The notes under the pieces were generated by a model. It was given only the letters and a program-made list of their open reading frames with translations, searched no databases and was not told the origin of the DNA. Position numbers and translations under genes: made by a program. From assembly GCA_050084985.1 (NCBI GenBank), contig JBITNC010000001.1, positions 81,034,001 to 81,098,000 of the forward strand: 64,000 nt of DNA. The letters are read 5' to 3'. This document shows positions 1 to 11,120 of this stretch, in pieces (the stretch's first letter is position 1; every line of letters starts with the position of its first letter). Source of the stretch: Nageia nagi. Its lineage: Eukaryota > Pinophyta.

Positions 1-600
1 AATTCTATGTACCCACTTCATTCTCAATTACTTCACCTCCTGGTTTCACTCTTATCTCAACTCCAAGTGAATCGATTGATGTGAAGAAGGTAGAGGGTTC
101 TTGATTCACTGACTCTGCAGTTTCAACACTCATATCACCTTAAATAAATTTTTAATTAATTATTAAACAAAATGAATAATAAATAAAAAATGATAATAAT
201 TAAAATATTTTTACAAATTTAAATTATGTAAAAATATTGCCACATGGAGTGGTTGGAGGCATAGATGTGATAGTACGTCGGCTGCAACTAGCTGTACGAA
301 AGGTCCCATTACCTTGCATCCTTTCTATTTCTTTTTTGTTAATATATTTACTTGCTTATTTCAACACTTGCTTAAGTGTTCTCATCTGTAAAAAATTTAA
401 ATAAATAATATTATTTATCTTATGAAATAAGTAGCAATATAGAAAATAAATTGATAATAAAATAGTACATACTAATACTTACAAATATTTTTTTGTCAAC
501 ATCAGGTTCAATTGATTATTTCTTTCCTCTTTTTTGTCTCGTCTCTTCTTCATCAATAGACCTCCTCCTCTCATCCTCTTCATTGCTCATGATATCTAAA
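1..600 (-). other. Exon-like coding pieces, unidentified
   Basis: Two or three short open stretches can be read on the minus strand. One starts MSVETAESVNQEPS near 140 and ends at a stop near the left window edge. Another starts MSNEEDERRRS near 590 and is rich in Glu, Arg and Lys. A third (MQGNGTFRTAS) starts near 323. AT-rich spacers separate them like introns. I do not recognise a family. Their position, divergent from the CACTA transposase at 5.4 kb, would fit a second gene of a transposon, but nothing proves this. Confidence 0.2.
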
Positions 601-779
601 TAAATAAAATAAATAACCCATTAATAAACATATAATAAATAATACCTTTTAAATTAAAATTAATAATTTAAAACAAAAATAATCTCTACAAATCTTAAAA
701 AATCTATTTAAAAATATTAAAATGTATTTAAAAACAAAAACATATTAAGATCATTAACATGTAAAAATTTAGGTTAAAA

Positions 780-960
780 ATTTGAGTTAATTTTTTTGGT
801 TAAATAGGGGGGTTAAAAAATTACGTTAGGGGGCTAGGGGGGGCGATTTATGGCTTAAGACTTTAGGTTAGAGGTCGGACGTTGAAAACATTTATGTTGG
901 GGGGGTAAAAAATTTAGGTTATAAGGGGATGGTTAATTTTTTTTGGATATAAGGGTTAAA
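780..960 (+). repeat. G-run-rich degenerate repeat
   Basis: Runs of five to seven G (807-812, 829-833, 837-843, 899-905) alternate with TTAAAAAATT-type spacers. Three imperfect units of the form G-run, taaaaaatt, aggtta can be read. Sequence on both sides is AT-rich without coding signal. The G-rich strand is the same as in the telomere-like array at 2.2 kb. Confidence 0.5.
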
Positions 961-1254
961 AATTTAGATGTTTTAAATTATATTAAACTTTTAATTTTAA
1001 ATTTATTTTATTAAATTTATTAATTAAGTTAGTTATGAAGATTAAAAAAATTATATTTTAAAAAATTATTAAAAATAAATGATAAAAAAAGTCTAATATA
1101 TAACATTTTAGTGTCTCTTTTTTCTAATAGGAATAGGAGGATCAAGATTGGAGAAGGTAATTTTCCTAAATTTTTATGCAATTATTTTCCTATATGTTTT
1201 CTTTTGGTGAATTTTCATTTTTTATTTGGTTTTGGTTATGATCTCTAGTAAAAA

Positions 1255-1575
1255 TTTTCAAAATTGGAAAACATCCAAGATTTTTTTCCAATTTTTAGAG
1301 AATTTTGGTTAAAACCTTAAGGTTTTTTCTAATTTTTATAGTGTTTTTAATAAATTTGATAAAAACCCTAGGATTTTTTTCCAAATTCTTAAAAAACCTA
1401 GCGAAAACTCTAGGTTTTTTTCTAAATTGTTAAAAATCTAGTGAAAACCCTAAATTGTTTTCTAAATTCTTAAAATCCAATGAAAACCCTAAATTTTTTT
1501 CTAAATTCTTAAAAAAATTGGTGAAAACCCTAGGGTTTATTCCAAATTCTTAAAAAATCCTTCAAATTTACAAAA
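1255..1575. repeat. Minisatellite, units of about 50 bp with AAAACCCTA
   Basis: About five imperfect tandem units follow the pattern: a gtgaaaaccctag-like core, a T-rich stretch, then ccaaattcttaaaaa. Units differ by substitutions and small length changes. No coding potential is seen. Confidence 0.6.
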
Positions 1576-2225
1576 AAGCTTATAGTTTTTACTAGTTTCA
1601 TGTAGATTTAAGAAACACCATATTTGTTTGCCCAAATTTTTACATTTATTTGTAAAAACCTAAAAATATATAGGAAATAAATGAAAATTTGCTAGAATGT
1701 GGTAGAAAATTCTTATTTGGCTAAAACAAATCCATAAAAATGAGGTAGAATGTTGTAGAGTAACCCCCTTTTTGTTTGCACCTACCAAAATTCGAAGTAG
1801 AAATGGTTTTGAATGTGTTTGGAATGAAAGTGATGGGTGTGGGGTAGGCCCTTTTGTTATTTAGTTATTATGGGTGCCTCTTGATGGAATTCCTGACACC
1901 GATCAATGTCAAGCTCATTGTCAGGAATAACATTAGGTCTATTGTTAAGAAAAAATAAATATAATTAAAAAATTAAAAACTTATAAAATTTAAATAATAT
2001 TTAAATAAATATAATTATATTTAAATAAAAAATTAAAATTTATATAATTTAAATAATACTTAAATTTAAAATAATAATAATTTAAAAAAATAAACTTTAA
2101 ATAATTTAAAATAATATTTAAATTTAAATATTTAAATGATTAAAATAAATAAATAAAAAAATTAAAAAATAATATTTAAATTTAAATAAATATATATATT
2201 TTTTTAAATTATATGTATAAATTAT
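1576..2225. other. AT-rich, no gene seen
   Basis: No coding or RNA signal. From about 1,945 to 2,225 the sequence is nearly pure A and T, with reiterated aaatttaaataa words. Confidence 0.6.
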
Positions 2226-3110
2226 TTAAATTAGAGGTTATGGTTTGGGATTAGAGGTTAGGGTTTAGTGTTAGAGGCTAGAGTTTCAGGTTTGGCGTTA
2301 GATGTTAGGGGTTTAGGGTTAGAGGTTAGGGTTTGGGGTTAGAGGCTAAGGTTAAGGGTTAGAGTTTAGGGTTAGTGGGACTTTGGGTTAGATGTTAATG
2401 ATTAATTAGTGGGAGTTAAGGTTATGTATTAATGGTTAGGGTTAGGGGCAGGGTTAAAGGTAAGGGTTTAAGGGTCTATAGTTAAGGGTAATAGTTTAGG
2501 ATTTTGGTGTTAGGAGTCAAGTTAGGGTTTGTAGGTTAGGGCTTGGTGTTATAGGTTATGATTAAAGTTAAGGGTCAAGGGTTAAGATTAGGGTTAATGG
2601 TAAATGTTAAGTGGTTTGAGATTAAAGAGGTTTAAAGGGTTAAGCATTAGTGGTTAGGGTTATGTATATTGATGATTAGTGTTAGTGGGAGTTAGGGTTA
2701 GGTGTTAATGGTTAGGGCTAGGGTTAAAGGTAAGAGTTTAAGGCTTTGGGATTAAGGGTAATAGTTTGAGGTTTTAGGGTTAGGATTCAAGTGAGGTGTT
2801 AATGATTAGTGTTAGTGGGAGTTAAGGTTAGGTGTTAATGATTAGGCTTAGTGTTAGGGTTAAAGGTAAGGGTTTAAGGGTTAAGGTTAAGGATGATAGT
2901 TTGGGATTTTGGGGTTAGGAGTTAAGTTAGGGTTTGGTGTTATAGGTTACAATTAAAATTAAGGTTCAAAGATTAAGATTAGGGTTAGTGGTAAGGGTTA
3001 AGGAGGTTTAAAGGGTTAGATGCTAATGGTTAAGGTAGTTTAGTGGTTAGGGTTAGGTGTTAATGATTAATGTTAGTGGTAGTTAAGTTTAAGTGTTAAT
3101 GATTAATCGT
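2226..3110 (+). repeat. Degenerate telomere-like array, G-rich strand
   Basis: Dense words such as ttagggtt, ggtttaggg and gttagggtt resemble the plant telomere unit TTTAGGG, but few exact consecutive units remain. A higher-order block beginning near attagtgggagtta recurs at about 2,401, 2,674 and 2,804, with a partial copy near 3,060, so parts of the array were duplicated in blocks. Towards the right end the word gttaatgattag becomes frequent and the array grades into the next repeat. Confidence 0.7.
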
Positions 3111-3945
3111 AATGCAAGGTTGATGTTATATTATGTTATGTAAATGTAAATGCTATGTTAATATCAATGTTGTGTGAATTAAATTTAACGCAATGTTAGT
3201 GTTAATGCAATGTTAATAGTATTTTAATGGTATGTTAATGCAATGTTAATGCGATGTTAATACGATGTTAGTGTTAATGATATGTTAGTGTGATGTTAGT
3301 GTTAATGCAATGTTAATGATATGTTAATATGATGTTAATGCCATATTAATGCTATGTTAATGAGATATTATTGATTTGTTAATATGATGTTAGTGTTAAT
3401 GCGATGTTAATGTTATGTTAATACGATGTTAATGATATGTTAATGCAATGCTAGTGTTAATACGATGTTAATGCTATGTTAATACAATGTTAATGATATG
3501 TTAATATGATGCTAGTGTTAATGCAATGTTAATGTTATGTTAGTACAATGTTAATGATATATTAATACGATGTTAGTGTTAATGCTATGTTAATGCAATG
3601 TTAGTGTTAATATGATGTTAATGATATGTTAATGCTATATTAATGTGATGTTAATGCTATGTTAATAATATGTTAGTGTTAATAAGATGTTAATGCTATG
3701 TTAATATGATGTTAATGATATGTTAATGTGATGTAGGTGTTAATGCTATGTTAGTGTTAATACAATGTTAATGATATGTTAATGTGATGTTAATGATATG
3801 TTAATGCTATGTTAATGCGATGTTAATGCGATGTTAATGTTAATACGATGTTAATGCTATGTTAATGCGATGTTAATGATATGTTAATGCTATGTTAATA
3901 CCAGGTTAATACTATGTTAATGTTAGTACAATGTTAATATTGTTA
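3111..3945. repeat. 11-bp tandem satellite (TGTTAATGnnA type)
   Basis: More than 60 near-consecutive copies of an 11-bp unit with core TGTTAATG followed by a variable triplet such as cga, cta or ata. Because 11 is not a multiple of 3, every frame meets TAA stops, so it is not a repeat-protein gene. It directly follows the telomere-like array and shares its gttaatg word. Confidence 0.85.
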
Positions 3946-4685
3946 TTTTATTTTATAGATTCATATGCATGATGCCTTTAAAATGAACATCAATTAGTTG
4001 GAGGTGATGACCAACCATTATTCTAAATTTCTTCAATTCCCATCACCATACTTATTGAGCCATAGAGCAGACTAAACTTGGATTTGATCACCAAGGTAGT
4101 ATTCCCTTAGGATAGGAATCAGTACTTTCTATTGAACGACTTTAAATAAGGGAGATGAGATTTATTTTGGGCAACACCAATTGACTAGTTAGTCAATCCA
4201 TTGGCTATGTCATTAAGGGTTGATACTCTTGGAAAGCTATTAACTAATCACTTGATGGTAATCCTTGCATCCTTTAGGGATACATTTAGTCACAATGTCG
4301 ATACTTAGCCTTAAGAAGCCTTTTATCTACCATATTGAGTTTGAAGCTCACATCGGTTAGATAAGGGTTAGATTGTCAATGGTGGAGGTAGAGTTATAAT
4401 GACCACTTCTAATATACCATTATGTGAATTGTTGGTAAGATATAGTAAACCCAACTTATAATTTTACCATCCTACCTTATTTTAACACCTTACCAGTATA
4501 CATTATAGGAAAATTAAAAAAAATAAAAAATTTCTTCACACTACGCATATTAATAAGATTTAATTAATTTATGAAATTGGAAAAAAAGATAATCACATCG
4601 TATTTCATATAAAGTAATTAGGCATATAGGTTGCTTGATGCACATTTGTAAAGTTGTAAAAAAGATAACAATGTAAACTCTAGTA
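3946..4685. other. No gene seen
   Basis: Ordinary mixed-composition spacer between two repeat arrays. I find no reading frame, RNA gene or transposon end that can be supported. Confidence 0.5.
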
Positions 4686-5232
4686 GTCCTAAATCCTATA
4701 CCTTAAACCCTAAATCTTAAATCATAAACTCTAAACCCTAAATATTAAACCCTAGTAGACCTTATACCTTATAACCCTAAACCTTAAAATCTAAACCTAA
4801 ATTTTGAACCCTAATCCATAAATATTTAACCCTAAATATTAAACACTAAATCCTAATCCATATAATCTAAATCCTAAACCCTAAGCCTCTATCTTGAACC
4901 TTAAACTCTAAGCCTTAAATCTTTAACCCTAAACTATTTACCCTATACCTTATACCATATACCCTAAACCCTAAGCTCTAAACCTTAAACCCTAAACCTA
5001 TATCTTGAACCTTCAACCCTAAAGGTACCCTAAAGCATTAACTATAAACATTAAATATTAAACCTTAAACTCTATACTATAAACCCTAAACCCTAAACCT
5101 TAAATTTTTAACACTAACTATTAAACATTATACCCTCTTCTTTAACCCTAAATCTTAAACCTTGAATATTAAACATTAAACCTTAAATCCTAAATATTTA
5201 ACCTTAAACCCTAAAATATTGAGCCCCTAAGT
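4686..5232 (-). repeat. Degenerate telomere-like array, C-rich strand on plus
   Basis: Words such as aaaccctaaa, ccctaaacc and ttaaaccctaa dominate, the complement of the array at 2.2-3.1 kb. The two arrays therefore face each other (TTAGGG-like, then CCCTAA-like). Most units carry substitutions (cttaaa, cctata). No open frame is present. Confidence 0.7.
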
Positions 5233-5382
5233 CATCATTTTTATTTCTAATTAAATATTTTTAAGAGTATCTCAACATTTTTAAATAATAGAATGTACTA
5301 ACTATTATTCTAAATTGATTTAATTATAAAACATGTAAGTGAATTCATTGCATCAATATCATCATTACCTTTTATCATTATG

Positions 5383-5705
5383 TCGAGTCCTAAGAGGAGT
5401 GATGTATCATCTATTGATGAGGAGCTATCACCATTTCATCCTCCTAGGAGGGAGGATGTGTTAACCGATTCAAATGAGGATGGGATTATACCACCATTGA
5501 TTCTCAATGATAGTAGGATGGATGAGCATGAGGTATATGCATGTCATTAATGTGCATACAAATTTTATTAGAAATGTAAAATTTAATTTAAATAATATGC
5601 AATATTTAATTAGTTTATATTTATATGGATAATGTTATAGGAAGACAACTCCATTCCTAGTGACAACTTGTCTTTACCATCTAAAGATGATGAAGATGTT
5701 GAGGT
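5383..5705 (+). pseudogene. CACTA transposase gene, putative first exons
   Basis: An ATG at 5,383 opens a Ser/Asp/Glu-rich frame (start MSSPKRSDVSSIDEELS) to about 5,532, where gtatatg gives a plausible splice donor. A second open piece runs from about 5,641 to 5,705 (EDNSIPSDNLSLPS) and again ends at a gt. These would form an acidic, low-complexity N terminus. Membership in the CACTA gene is inferred from strand, exon-like spacing and proximity to the conserved exons downstream. I see no known domain here. Confidence 0.4.
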
Positions 5706-5790
5706 AATTAGTATTTAATTATATTTTGGTTTTGTAGATTACCATCTAATCCTATCAACATTTCTTAGTTACATTTATGTTTTAATAATT

Positions 5791-6690
5791 AGGCCCAACG
5801 TTGACAATTATTATTAAAAAATCTTAAGTCAAGAAGGGAAAGAGATAATGTAGCCACATAGTTTTTTCTAGCAAGATGTACTTTCCCAGGATATGAATCG
5901 ATGGTTGATCATAAGATAATAAGATGGAATGATGCTATCAGTCTCTAGTTTAATGAAGTTATTTTATATGGGTGTTCAAGTTGTAAGAGTAGACAATGGT
6001 AATGAAGGAAAGTTGTAGAAATACATTATTATGATGTTGATGGCCTACCAAAGATAGAGGAAGCAATACCTCCTATAGTATGCAAAAATCCCTTTGATCC
6101 AGTTGAACCTACTAGATGTTATGAACATATAAAAGAGAATGTTAAATTAAAAACATAACCCAGAGACTCATCATATGAAAATAAAGGGCCATTTAATCTA
6201 CCTATTGTAAGAACGAGACATCAAGAACAACTTCAAATATCCCTTACACGTACTTGTGTAAAATAGGAGCTAGTTGAGCTACCATTTGAGGGTGTTGGTA
6301 ATTTAGATTTGTCAACTAATGAATTAAAATTATATAGGTATAGATATGACCATGTAACATACGATGTATGGCATGAATGATGTCCTTTTCCAAAAGCATA
6401 TGAGCCATTCATTTTTTATGGTAAATCATATGTGATTAAACCTTATGAAATTTTATGGAATGGTGGTATAGGCTTGCACATATTATCACTAGTGAAAGTC
6501 CATCTAGGTATGATAAGTTCACCATTTATGCCATTTATGGGCCAACTTATACTCATCAAGAATGGATAAGATTGAGTGCTTCTTTGTTTAGTATATCTAC
6601 ATATGGCATGTGTATAAATTCCTCAATAGTTACAGGTAATGATCATAACTACATTGATGATTGACCTAGGCTACATGGAAATATTGCATG
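5791..6690 (+). pseudogene. CACTA-linked N-terminal region, unknown domain
   Basis: One frame stays readable for about 650 bp with scattered stops: segments include NLKSRRERDNV, GYESMVDHKIIRWNDA, VEIHYYDVDGLPKIEEAI and CPFPKAYEPFIFYGKSY. Stops occur at ISL*FNE, RQW** and WHE*CPF, where Gln, Trp or Arg codons could have mutated. A frame change near 6,455 opens 69 codons (MEWWYRLAHIITSES). I do not recognise a domain. It lies upstream of the TNP2 block and does not look like the usual zinc-binding N terminus of plant TNP2 proteins, so it may be lineage-specific or come from another gene. Confidence 0.4.
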
Positions 6691-7430
6691 ATATATAAAT
6701 AGTTCCAAAGGCAATTGATTTCCAATGAATTATGAATTTCATGAATTTCCACATGAGAATGAATAATTAATGAGTAAAAAAGCAAAAAATTATGTATGTG
6801 TTGTTCCTATTGTAAATTTTAAATCTAGAGATGAGCTATTAGTATACTACAATTTTAGAATACCTATTCCTCCATGTAAGAAGCATTTAGAGTCAGTAGA
6901 TCCAACTATAATAATTAAACTAGGACCAAAGCATTGAGATAAAGGAGCTAATTCTAGTAATAATTGAATAACATTATAGTTATAGGAAGTTATGACTTGT
7001 TAAACATGTTATTCTATATCTACAAAACTATTAGAAGTGTTGTTATTGTTAAAGCTATTGATAGTTACTTGTTGGATATTGTGCTAAACAAATACATAAT
7101 CATGGATAGTGGTGATTTTTTCTTAGCAAATATTTGTTATTAAAAACTATGATGTATGTGTCCACCTAATAATCATGGATAATTGATATTGAAAAATGGA
7201 TAGTTGATATTGAAAAATGTGATGCATTTGTTCACCTAATAATAAGTAATATTATCATAAACTTAATTGTAACGACACCTTAAAAAATTTGATATATATT
7301 ACACTTGTGAAAAAAATATTACTATTTACTTTTATATTATGACATACTTGTTCATGATTTGTAATAACTAATTCATTGATAGGCACATCAACAATTACCA
7401 GATAATCATGACTGTTATGCAATATCATTT
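6691..7430. other. Spacer or intron in the CACTA gene
   Basis: AT-rich. One stretch (6,780-6,940) still reads like coding sequence (KKAKNYVCVVPIVN). The rest has stops in all frames and is probably intron or decay between N-terminal exons and the first TNP2 exon. A short direct repeat (attgatattgaaaaatg) occurs at about 7,183-7,220. Confidence 0.3.
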
Positions 7431-7439
7431 GAACATGTA

Positions 7440-7785
7440 CCAATTATGCATCAAAAAAATACAAATTGGAGATAGAGGAAGAGATTATATGAAGTATTAA
7501 GTGCTAAGGATTATACACATTTCTTGATAAATCCAAATCAAGAACAAAGTGCATTGAATGATTTAATTGAGTTGATATTCTATCCAAATGATGATGCTCA
7601 TCATACACATGATGATGATGCCTTAGAAAAAGAAAACTTGTATACTGCTTTTAAAACCCTTTTATATAAAGGAACACATTTGACCATGTTATTGAAAACC
7701 CTACTTTTGATGAATTATTTAAAAGCCAAACATGGGTGGTCAGGTAGAATTTTCACTGATCTTCTTTTGTATGTATTTTTAAATT
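7440..7785 (+). pseudogene. CACTA TNP2-type transposase exon (start of conserved block)
   Basis: Reads LSAKDYTHFLINPNQEQ, an acidic Asp/His stretch, then LLLMNYLKAKHGWSG and FTDLLL. The pattern L-N-x-K-x-x-HGWS-x-x-FTDLL is the signature at the start of the conserved block in plant En/Spm TNP2 transposases. The frame is open from 7,524 to 7,802; a donor would lie near 7,790. The next exon continues the same alignment at 7,910. These proteins cut and paste CACTA elements by binding their ends. Confidence 0.75.
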
Positions 7786-7909
7786 TTCCATTAATATTTT
7801 AATTATGTATATATTTTTTGACATATAATATATAAATGATAATGAAATTTAATATATATATATTCTATTATTTGACATAAAATTTTTATTGTTATTTATG
7901 GTATTATAG

Positions 7910-8654
7910 GTTACTAAAAGAGAAGGTTCTTCCAGACGATAATGTCCTCCCTACTTCATGAAGAAAGATATGTGAAATTTTGAAGGATGTAGGTATAGAG
8001 TTTCATTCATACCATGCTTGTATTAATGATTGCATATTGTATAAAGAACCATATGAAAATTTGAGTGCATGTCCAAACTGTAAAGCAAATAGGTACCGAG
8101 AAGGAAAAAAAGGAAAAACAATTCCATAAAAGTTTATTCGCCATATGCCAATCATTCCTAGATTGATTCAAATATTTCAGTATAAGTTAGTTGCACACTA
8201 TATGGATTGGCATGCAACACATATAAGTGCATATGATGTATTACACATTAATATAGATAGTAGAGCAATGAAATATATAGAGGATAAATGGTCAGATAAA
8301 TTTCAACATGAACCTACGAGTGTCAGATTGTGTTTAGCAATTAATGGTGTTAATCCATTTTTTGTACAATCATATACTTATTTATTATGGCCTATTGTTA
8401 TAGTAAACTATAACTTACCTCCATGGATGTCTATAAAAAAGGAACATTTGATGTTGACTCTTATAGTTCCAAAAAAATATTAGGTGAAAAATATGGATGT
8501 CAACCTTGAACCATTAATTGACTAAATGATGCAATTATGGAATGGAATTGATAGTGTGATTCATATAAGTAGATCTATCCAAGAAATATCATTCACAATA
8601 CATGGCATACTATGTTAGAATATACATGACTTTCAAGGACTTACGATTTGTTCA
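7910..8654 (+). pseudogene. CACTA TNP2 transposase (Transposase_21 core) exon
   Basis: Continues the family alignment: VLPDDNVLPTS, YHACINDCILYKEPYENL and ACPNCKANRY (Cys pairs of a zinc-binding segment), IPRLIQIFQYK, DWHATHISAYDVLHI, VRLCLAINGVNPF, YNLPPWMSIKKEHLMLTLI, then DVNLEPLID. This is the order seen in Pfam Transposase_21 proteins. Stops interrupt it at about 7,961, 8,126, 8,480, 8,521 and 8,605. The exon ends at gttcaa/gtaagtg near 8,654, a canonical donor. Confidence 0.85.
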
Positions 8655-8785
8655 AGTAAGTGTATGGTGTACAACCTCTATTACATATGCATTTTATAAG
8701 AAATCAACCTTGATATTGTAAATATTTGATTTTATCTTACTTAATGATCATGATTTCTAAAATAAATTTTTTTACATGCCTTCAG

Positions 8786-9092
8786 ACAAAAGGTTATCAT
8801 GCTTGCCCACATTGTACAAAAAATCTCATAGCAAGGTATTCAAGTACGATGAATAAGATGGAATACCTTGGTAATAGAAAATATTTACCAATGGATCATG
8901 AATTTTGAGGATGTAAGGCATCACAGTTTGCTAGTGAGTTTGATTACTCCCTCACTCCCAATTATGTAACTCATAATGATTGGTTGAAAAAGTATTAGCA
9001 AAGTGAAGACATATGTTGGGGAAGATTTGATGAGGAACAATGGCATAATACCTAGATGATTTTACTGTTAACAAAGATGATTTACCCAAAGG
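8786..9092 (+). pseudogene. CACTA TNP2 exon (CxxC segment)
   Basis: After acceptor ttcag at 8,785 the frame reads TKGYHACPHCTKNL, KMEYLGNRKYLPMDHEF. It matches the TNP2 stretch in which a CP-x-C motif is followed by G-x-R-x-(F/Y)LP-x-DH. A TGA follows at 8,906-8,908, where the family usually has Arg or Trp. Downstream codons still fit to a donor at about 9,092 (aag/gtgaat). Confidence 0.8.
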
Positions 9093-9208
9093 TGAATTTT
9101 ATCAAATTTTATCATTATGTTTAATTATTATGAAAAAAAAAGTTTATAATATTTCAATTTCATTACTTAATTTACCAATTAATTATTGACTTTATACATA
9201 TTTTGTAG

Positions 9209-9591
9209 GCATGAAAAGATTATCAATCTTTTATGAACTTCCATACTAGAAGCACTTGTTAGTGGCACATTTAATGGATCCTATACACATTGTAAAGAAT
9301 ATTGCATCTTCTTTGTATCAGTATACAACAACTACAGACTCTGATACTATTAATGTAAGAAATGACTTAAGAGACACCAACACAAAGCATGCCTTATGGA
9401 TATCAAATAGAATGAAAAGAGCACGTGCTCACTTACCATGGATAATGTCTAAAGAAGAAGTGAATATGGTACATAATCTTATTAAAACCATTAGAATACC
9501 AACTCAGTATGGATCATCTCTAAGAAAAGCATTCACTACTAATGGTAAAATAACAAGATTAAAATCTCATGATTACCATAATTTCTTGAAG
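9209..9591 (+). pseudogene. CACTA TNP2 exon (MHIEKN-like motif)
   Basis: Acceptor ttttgtag at 9,208. The protein reads LVAHLMDPIHIVKNIASSL, then DTNTKHALWI, LPWIMSKEEVNMVHNLIKTI, RIPTQYGSSLRKAF and KITRLKSHDYHNFL. This matches the TNP2 stretch with a D-x-x-HI-x-KN motif followed by KSHD-x-H. Almost no stops occur in this exon, making it the best preserved part of the gene. A donor lies at 9,591/9,592 (gaag/gtattc). Confidence 0.85.
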
Positions 9592-9715
9592 GTATTCTCA
9601 TAATATATGTCTATAGAAATTATTTTTTAGTATTAATATACATGTTTTCAAAATATAATGATTAATAATACTTGCATAATACACAACTTTATGTACAATA
9701 TATTTTTCCTCTTAC

Positions 9716-10315
9716 AATTCATGGATGTAAGAATTTACCTCTAGATCTAAAAAAAGCAATTGGTCGACTATCAATATTTCTAAGGTATGTCATGTCATGT
9801 CATGGTACTACTCTATGAAAATAACATATGTTAAATTATTTTTATTTTTTAAGTTTTTTATATATTAATTTTTCATACATTTTATGATATAATATTTTTA
9901 TCAATTGGTAAAATAACTAGAAAGGAGATACATGTGAGCGAAATACCTAGATGGCATAAAGAAATTGCTAAAATTATCTATATCTTTAAAAAGGAAATGC
10001 TTGTTGTTTTTATGGACAGACAAGTTCACATATTGATCCACCTAGTAGATGATATAGAAAAAATAGGTGTTATAAGTGCTAAAATCATGCTTTTTTTTGA
10101 GAGATTTTCAAAAGTACTAAAAGCATTTGTTAGATAAAATCATGATCAGAAGTGTCAATGAGTGAGAGATACATTAGACAATAATATTTTTTTTATGCAT
10201 ATGAATATATTTCTCAAATCCATCCTTCTACACTAAACTTGTGGCAAGTAAACAAAGATAGAAAAATTTGAAGGAGAGATTTTGGAATATAATGAGACAA
10301 ATTATCCTATTAAAG
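9716..10315 (+). pseudogene. CACTA transposase DUF4218-like exons
   Basis: Two exon pieces. 9,716-9,785 reads GCKNLPLDLKKAIGRLSIF and ends at ctaag/gtatgt. 9,921-10,315 reads EIPRWHKEIAKIIYIFKKEM, FMDRQVHILIHLVDDIE, MLFFERFSKVLKAFVR. The order P-x-F-D-x-x-x-HL-x-HLV, then FER-x-x-K-x-x-K-x-xVR is that of DUF4218, which follows Transposase_21 in plant CACTA proteins. Stops follow at 10,135, 10,159 and beyond. The donor at 10,316 is followed by an AT-rich intron. Confidence 0.8.
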
Positions 10316-10399
10316 GTACTAACAATATTAAATATATTAATAATTTATAATAATATGTATAACATGTATTTTAGATTTAATTTAATCAATACTTACTAA

Positions 10400-10721
10400 T
10401 TTATGTATATTGTGTCATCGTGATTTTACAAATTATCAAGAGTTTGAATCTATAAACCGCTTTATCATGATGAAAATGGAATGTTGCAAGGAGTGGATTG
10501 AATTCTACAAAAGTAAAAGAAGCAAACTTGCAGAAGAACGTAACTTGTTTTGTAGATAAAATCCAAGGGGTACACCTATACCTGCACATCTAAAAGACAA
10601 AAATTGGCCAACAAAGTGTCCAAGGTCATGATTAAGGGAAGAAATTGATGAGAAAGAAAGACAAGGAGATGAGAATATAAATGAAGATGTTGAAATAATA
10701 GCCATTAGGTGCAATCAAAAT
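10400..10721 (+). pseudogene. CACTA transposase exon between DUF4218 and DUF4216
   Basis: Reads HRDFTNYQEFESINRFIMMK, EWIEFYKSKRSKLAEERN, stop, GTPIPAHLKDKNWPTKCP, stop, then EDVEIIAIRCNQN up to a possible donor at 10,721/10,722. Related proteins carry a weakly conserved linker here and then a short (V/I)-x-ALAxGP-like segment that the last words resemble. The following exon is not next to it: it appears at 22.9 kb, after two retroelement insertions. Confidence 0.6.
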
Positions 10722-10981
10722 GTAATTATTATTAATTTATTGATATACATTTAATTTTTGATATTTTTTATAAGAGCATAATAGTTTATATATATAATGA
10801 TTGCACTAATAATAATTTTTATGTAAATATTTGCATGCATTGGTTTTCTCTTCAATGTACGTGTAGACTAAAAACAATGCATAAATAATAAATCAATGCA
10901 CTATTTGTTTACAATATAATATTGAAATATATATAAGAAATATGACATCAAATGAGCATGATAAACAATATACCTTCATCT

Positions 10982-11108
10982 TGAAGGAGAAACTCCAAAA
11001 GCCAAATATTGTATTAACTTGATCTCATATAAATACATTCATACTCACACACCTAAAACTATTAAGGATCACAAATTACCTTAATCCCTAAGGATTAGGT
11101 TTCCAACA
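10982..11108 (-). repeat. TRIM-like LTR, left (3' LTR on minus)
   Basis: 127 bp, from tgaaggagaaact to ggtttccaaca on the plus strand. It is preceded by the target duplication CATCT. On its inner side lies the polypurine tract. Confidence 0.9.
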
Positions 11109-11120
11109 TTCCCTCCTTTA
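11109..11120 (-). other. Polypurine tract, first unit
   Basis: On the minus strand the sequence taaaggagggaa directly abuts the TGTTGG start of the LTR, as expected of the plus-strand primer of an LTR element. Confidence 0.8.

Noticed and set aside
3111-3945. 11-bp satellite as a repeat-protein gene or CRISPR array
   Set aside because: Unit length is not a multiple of 3, stops occur in all frames, and there are no spacers.
4539-4550. CACTACGCATAT as a CACTA terminal inverted repeat left of the transposase
   Set aside because: No matching reverse-complement end or 3-bp target duplication was found on the right side, and CACTA occurs often by chance.
7255-7443. 62-codon minus-strand frame
   Set aside because: No motif, antisense to the CACTA gene spacer.
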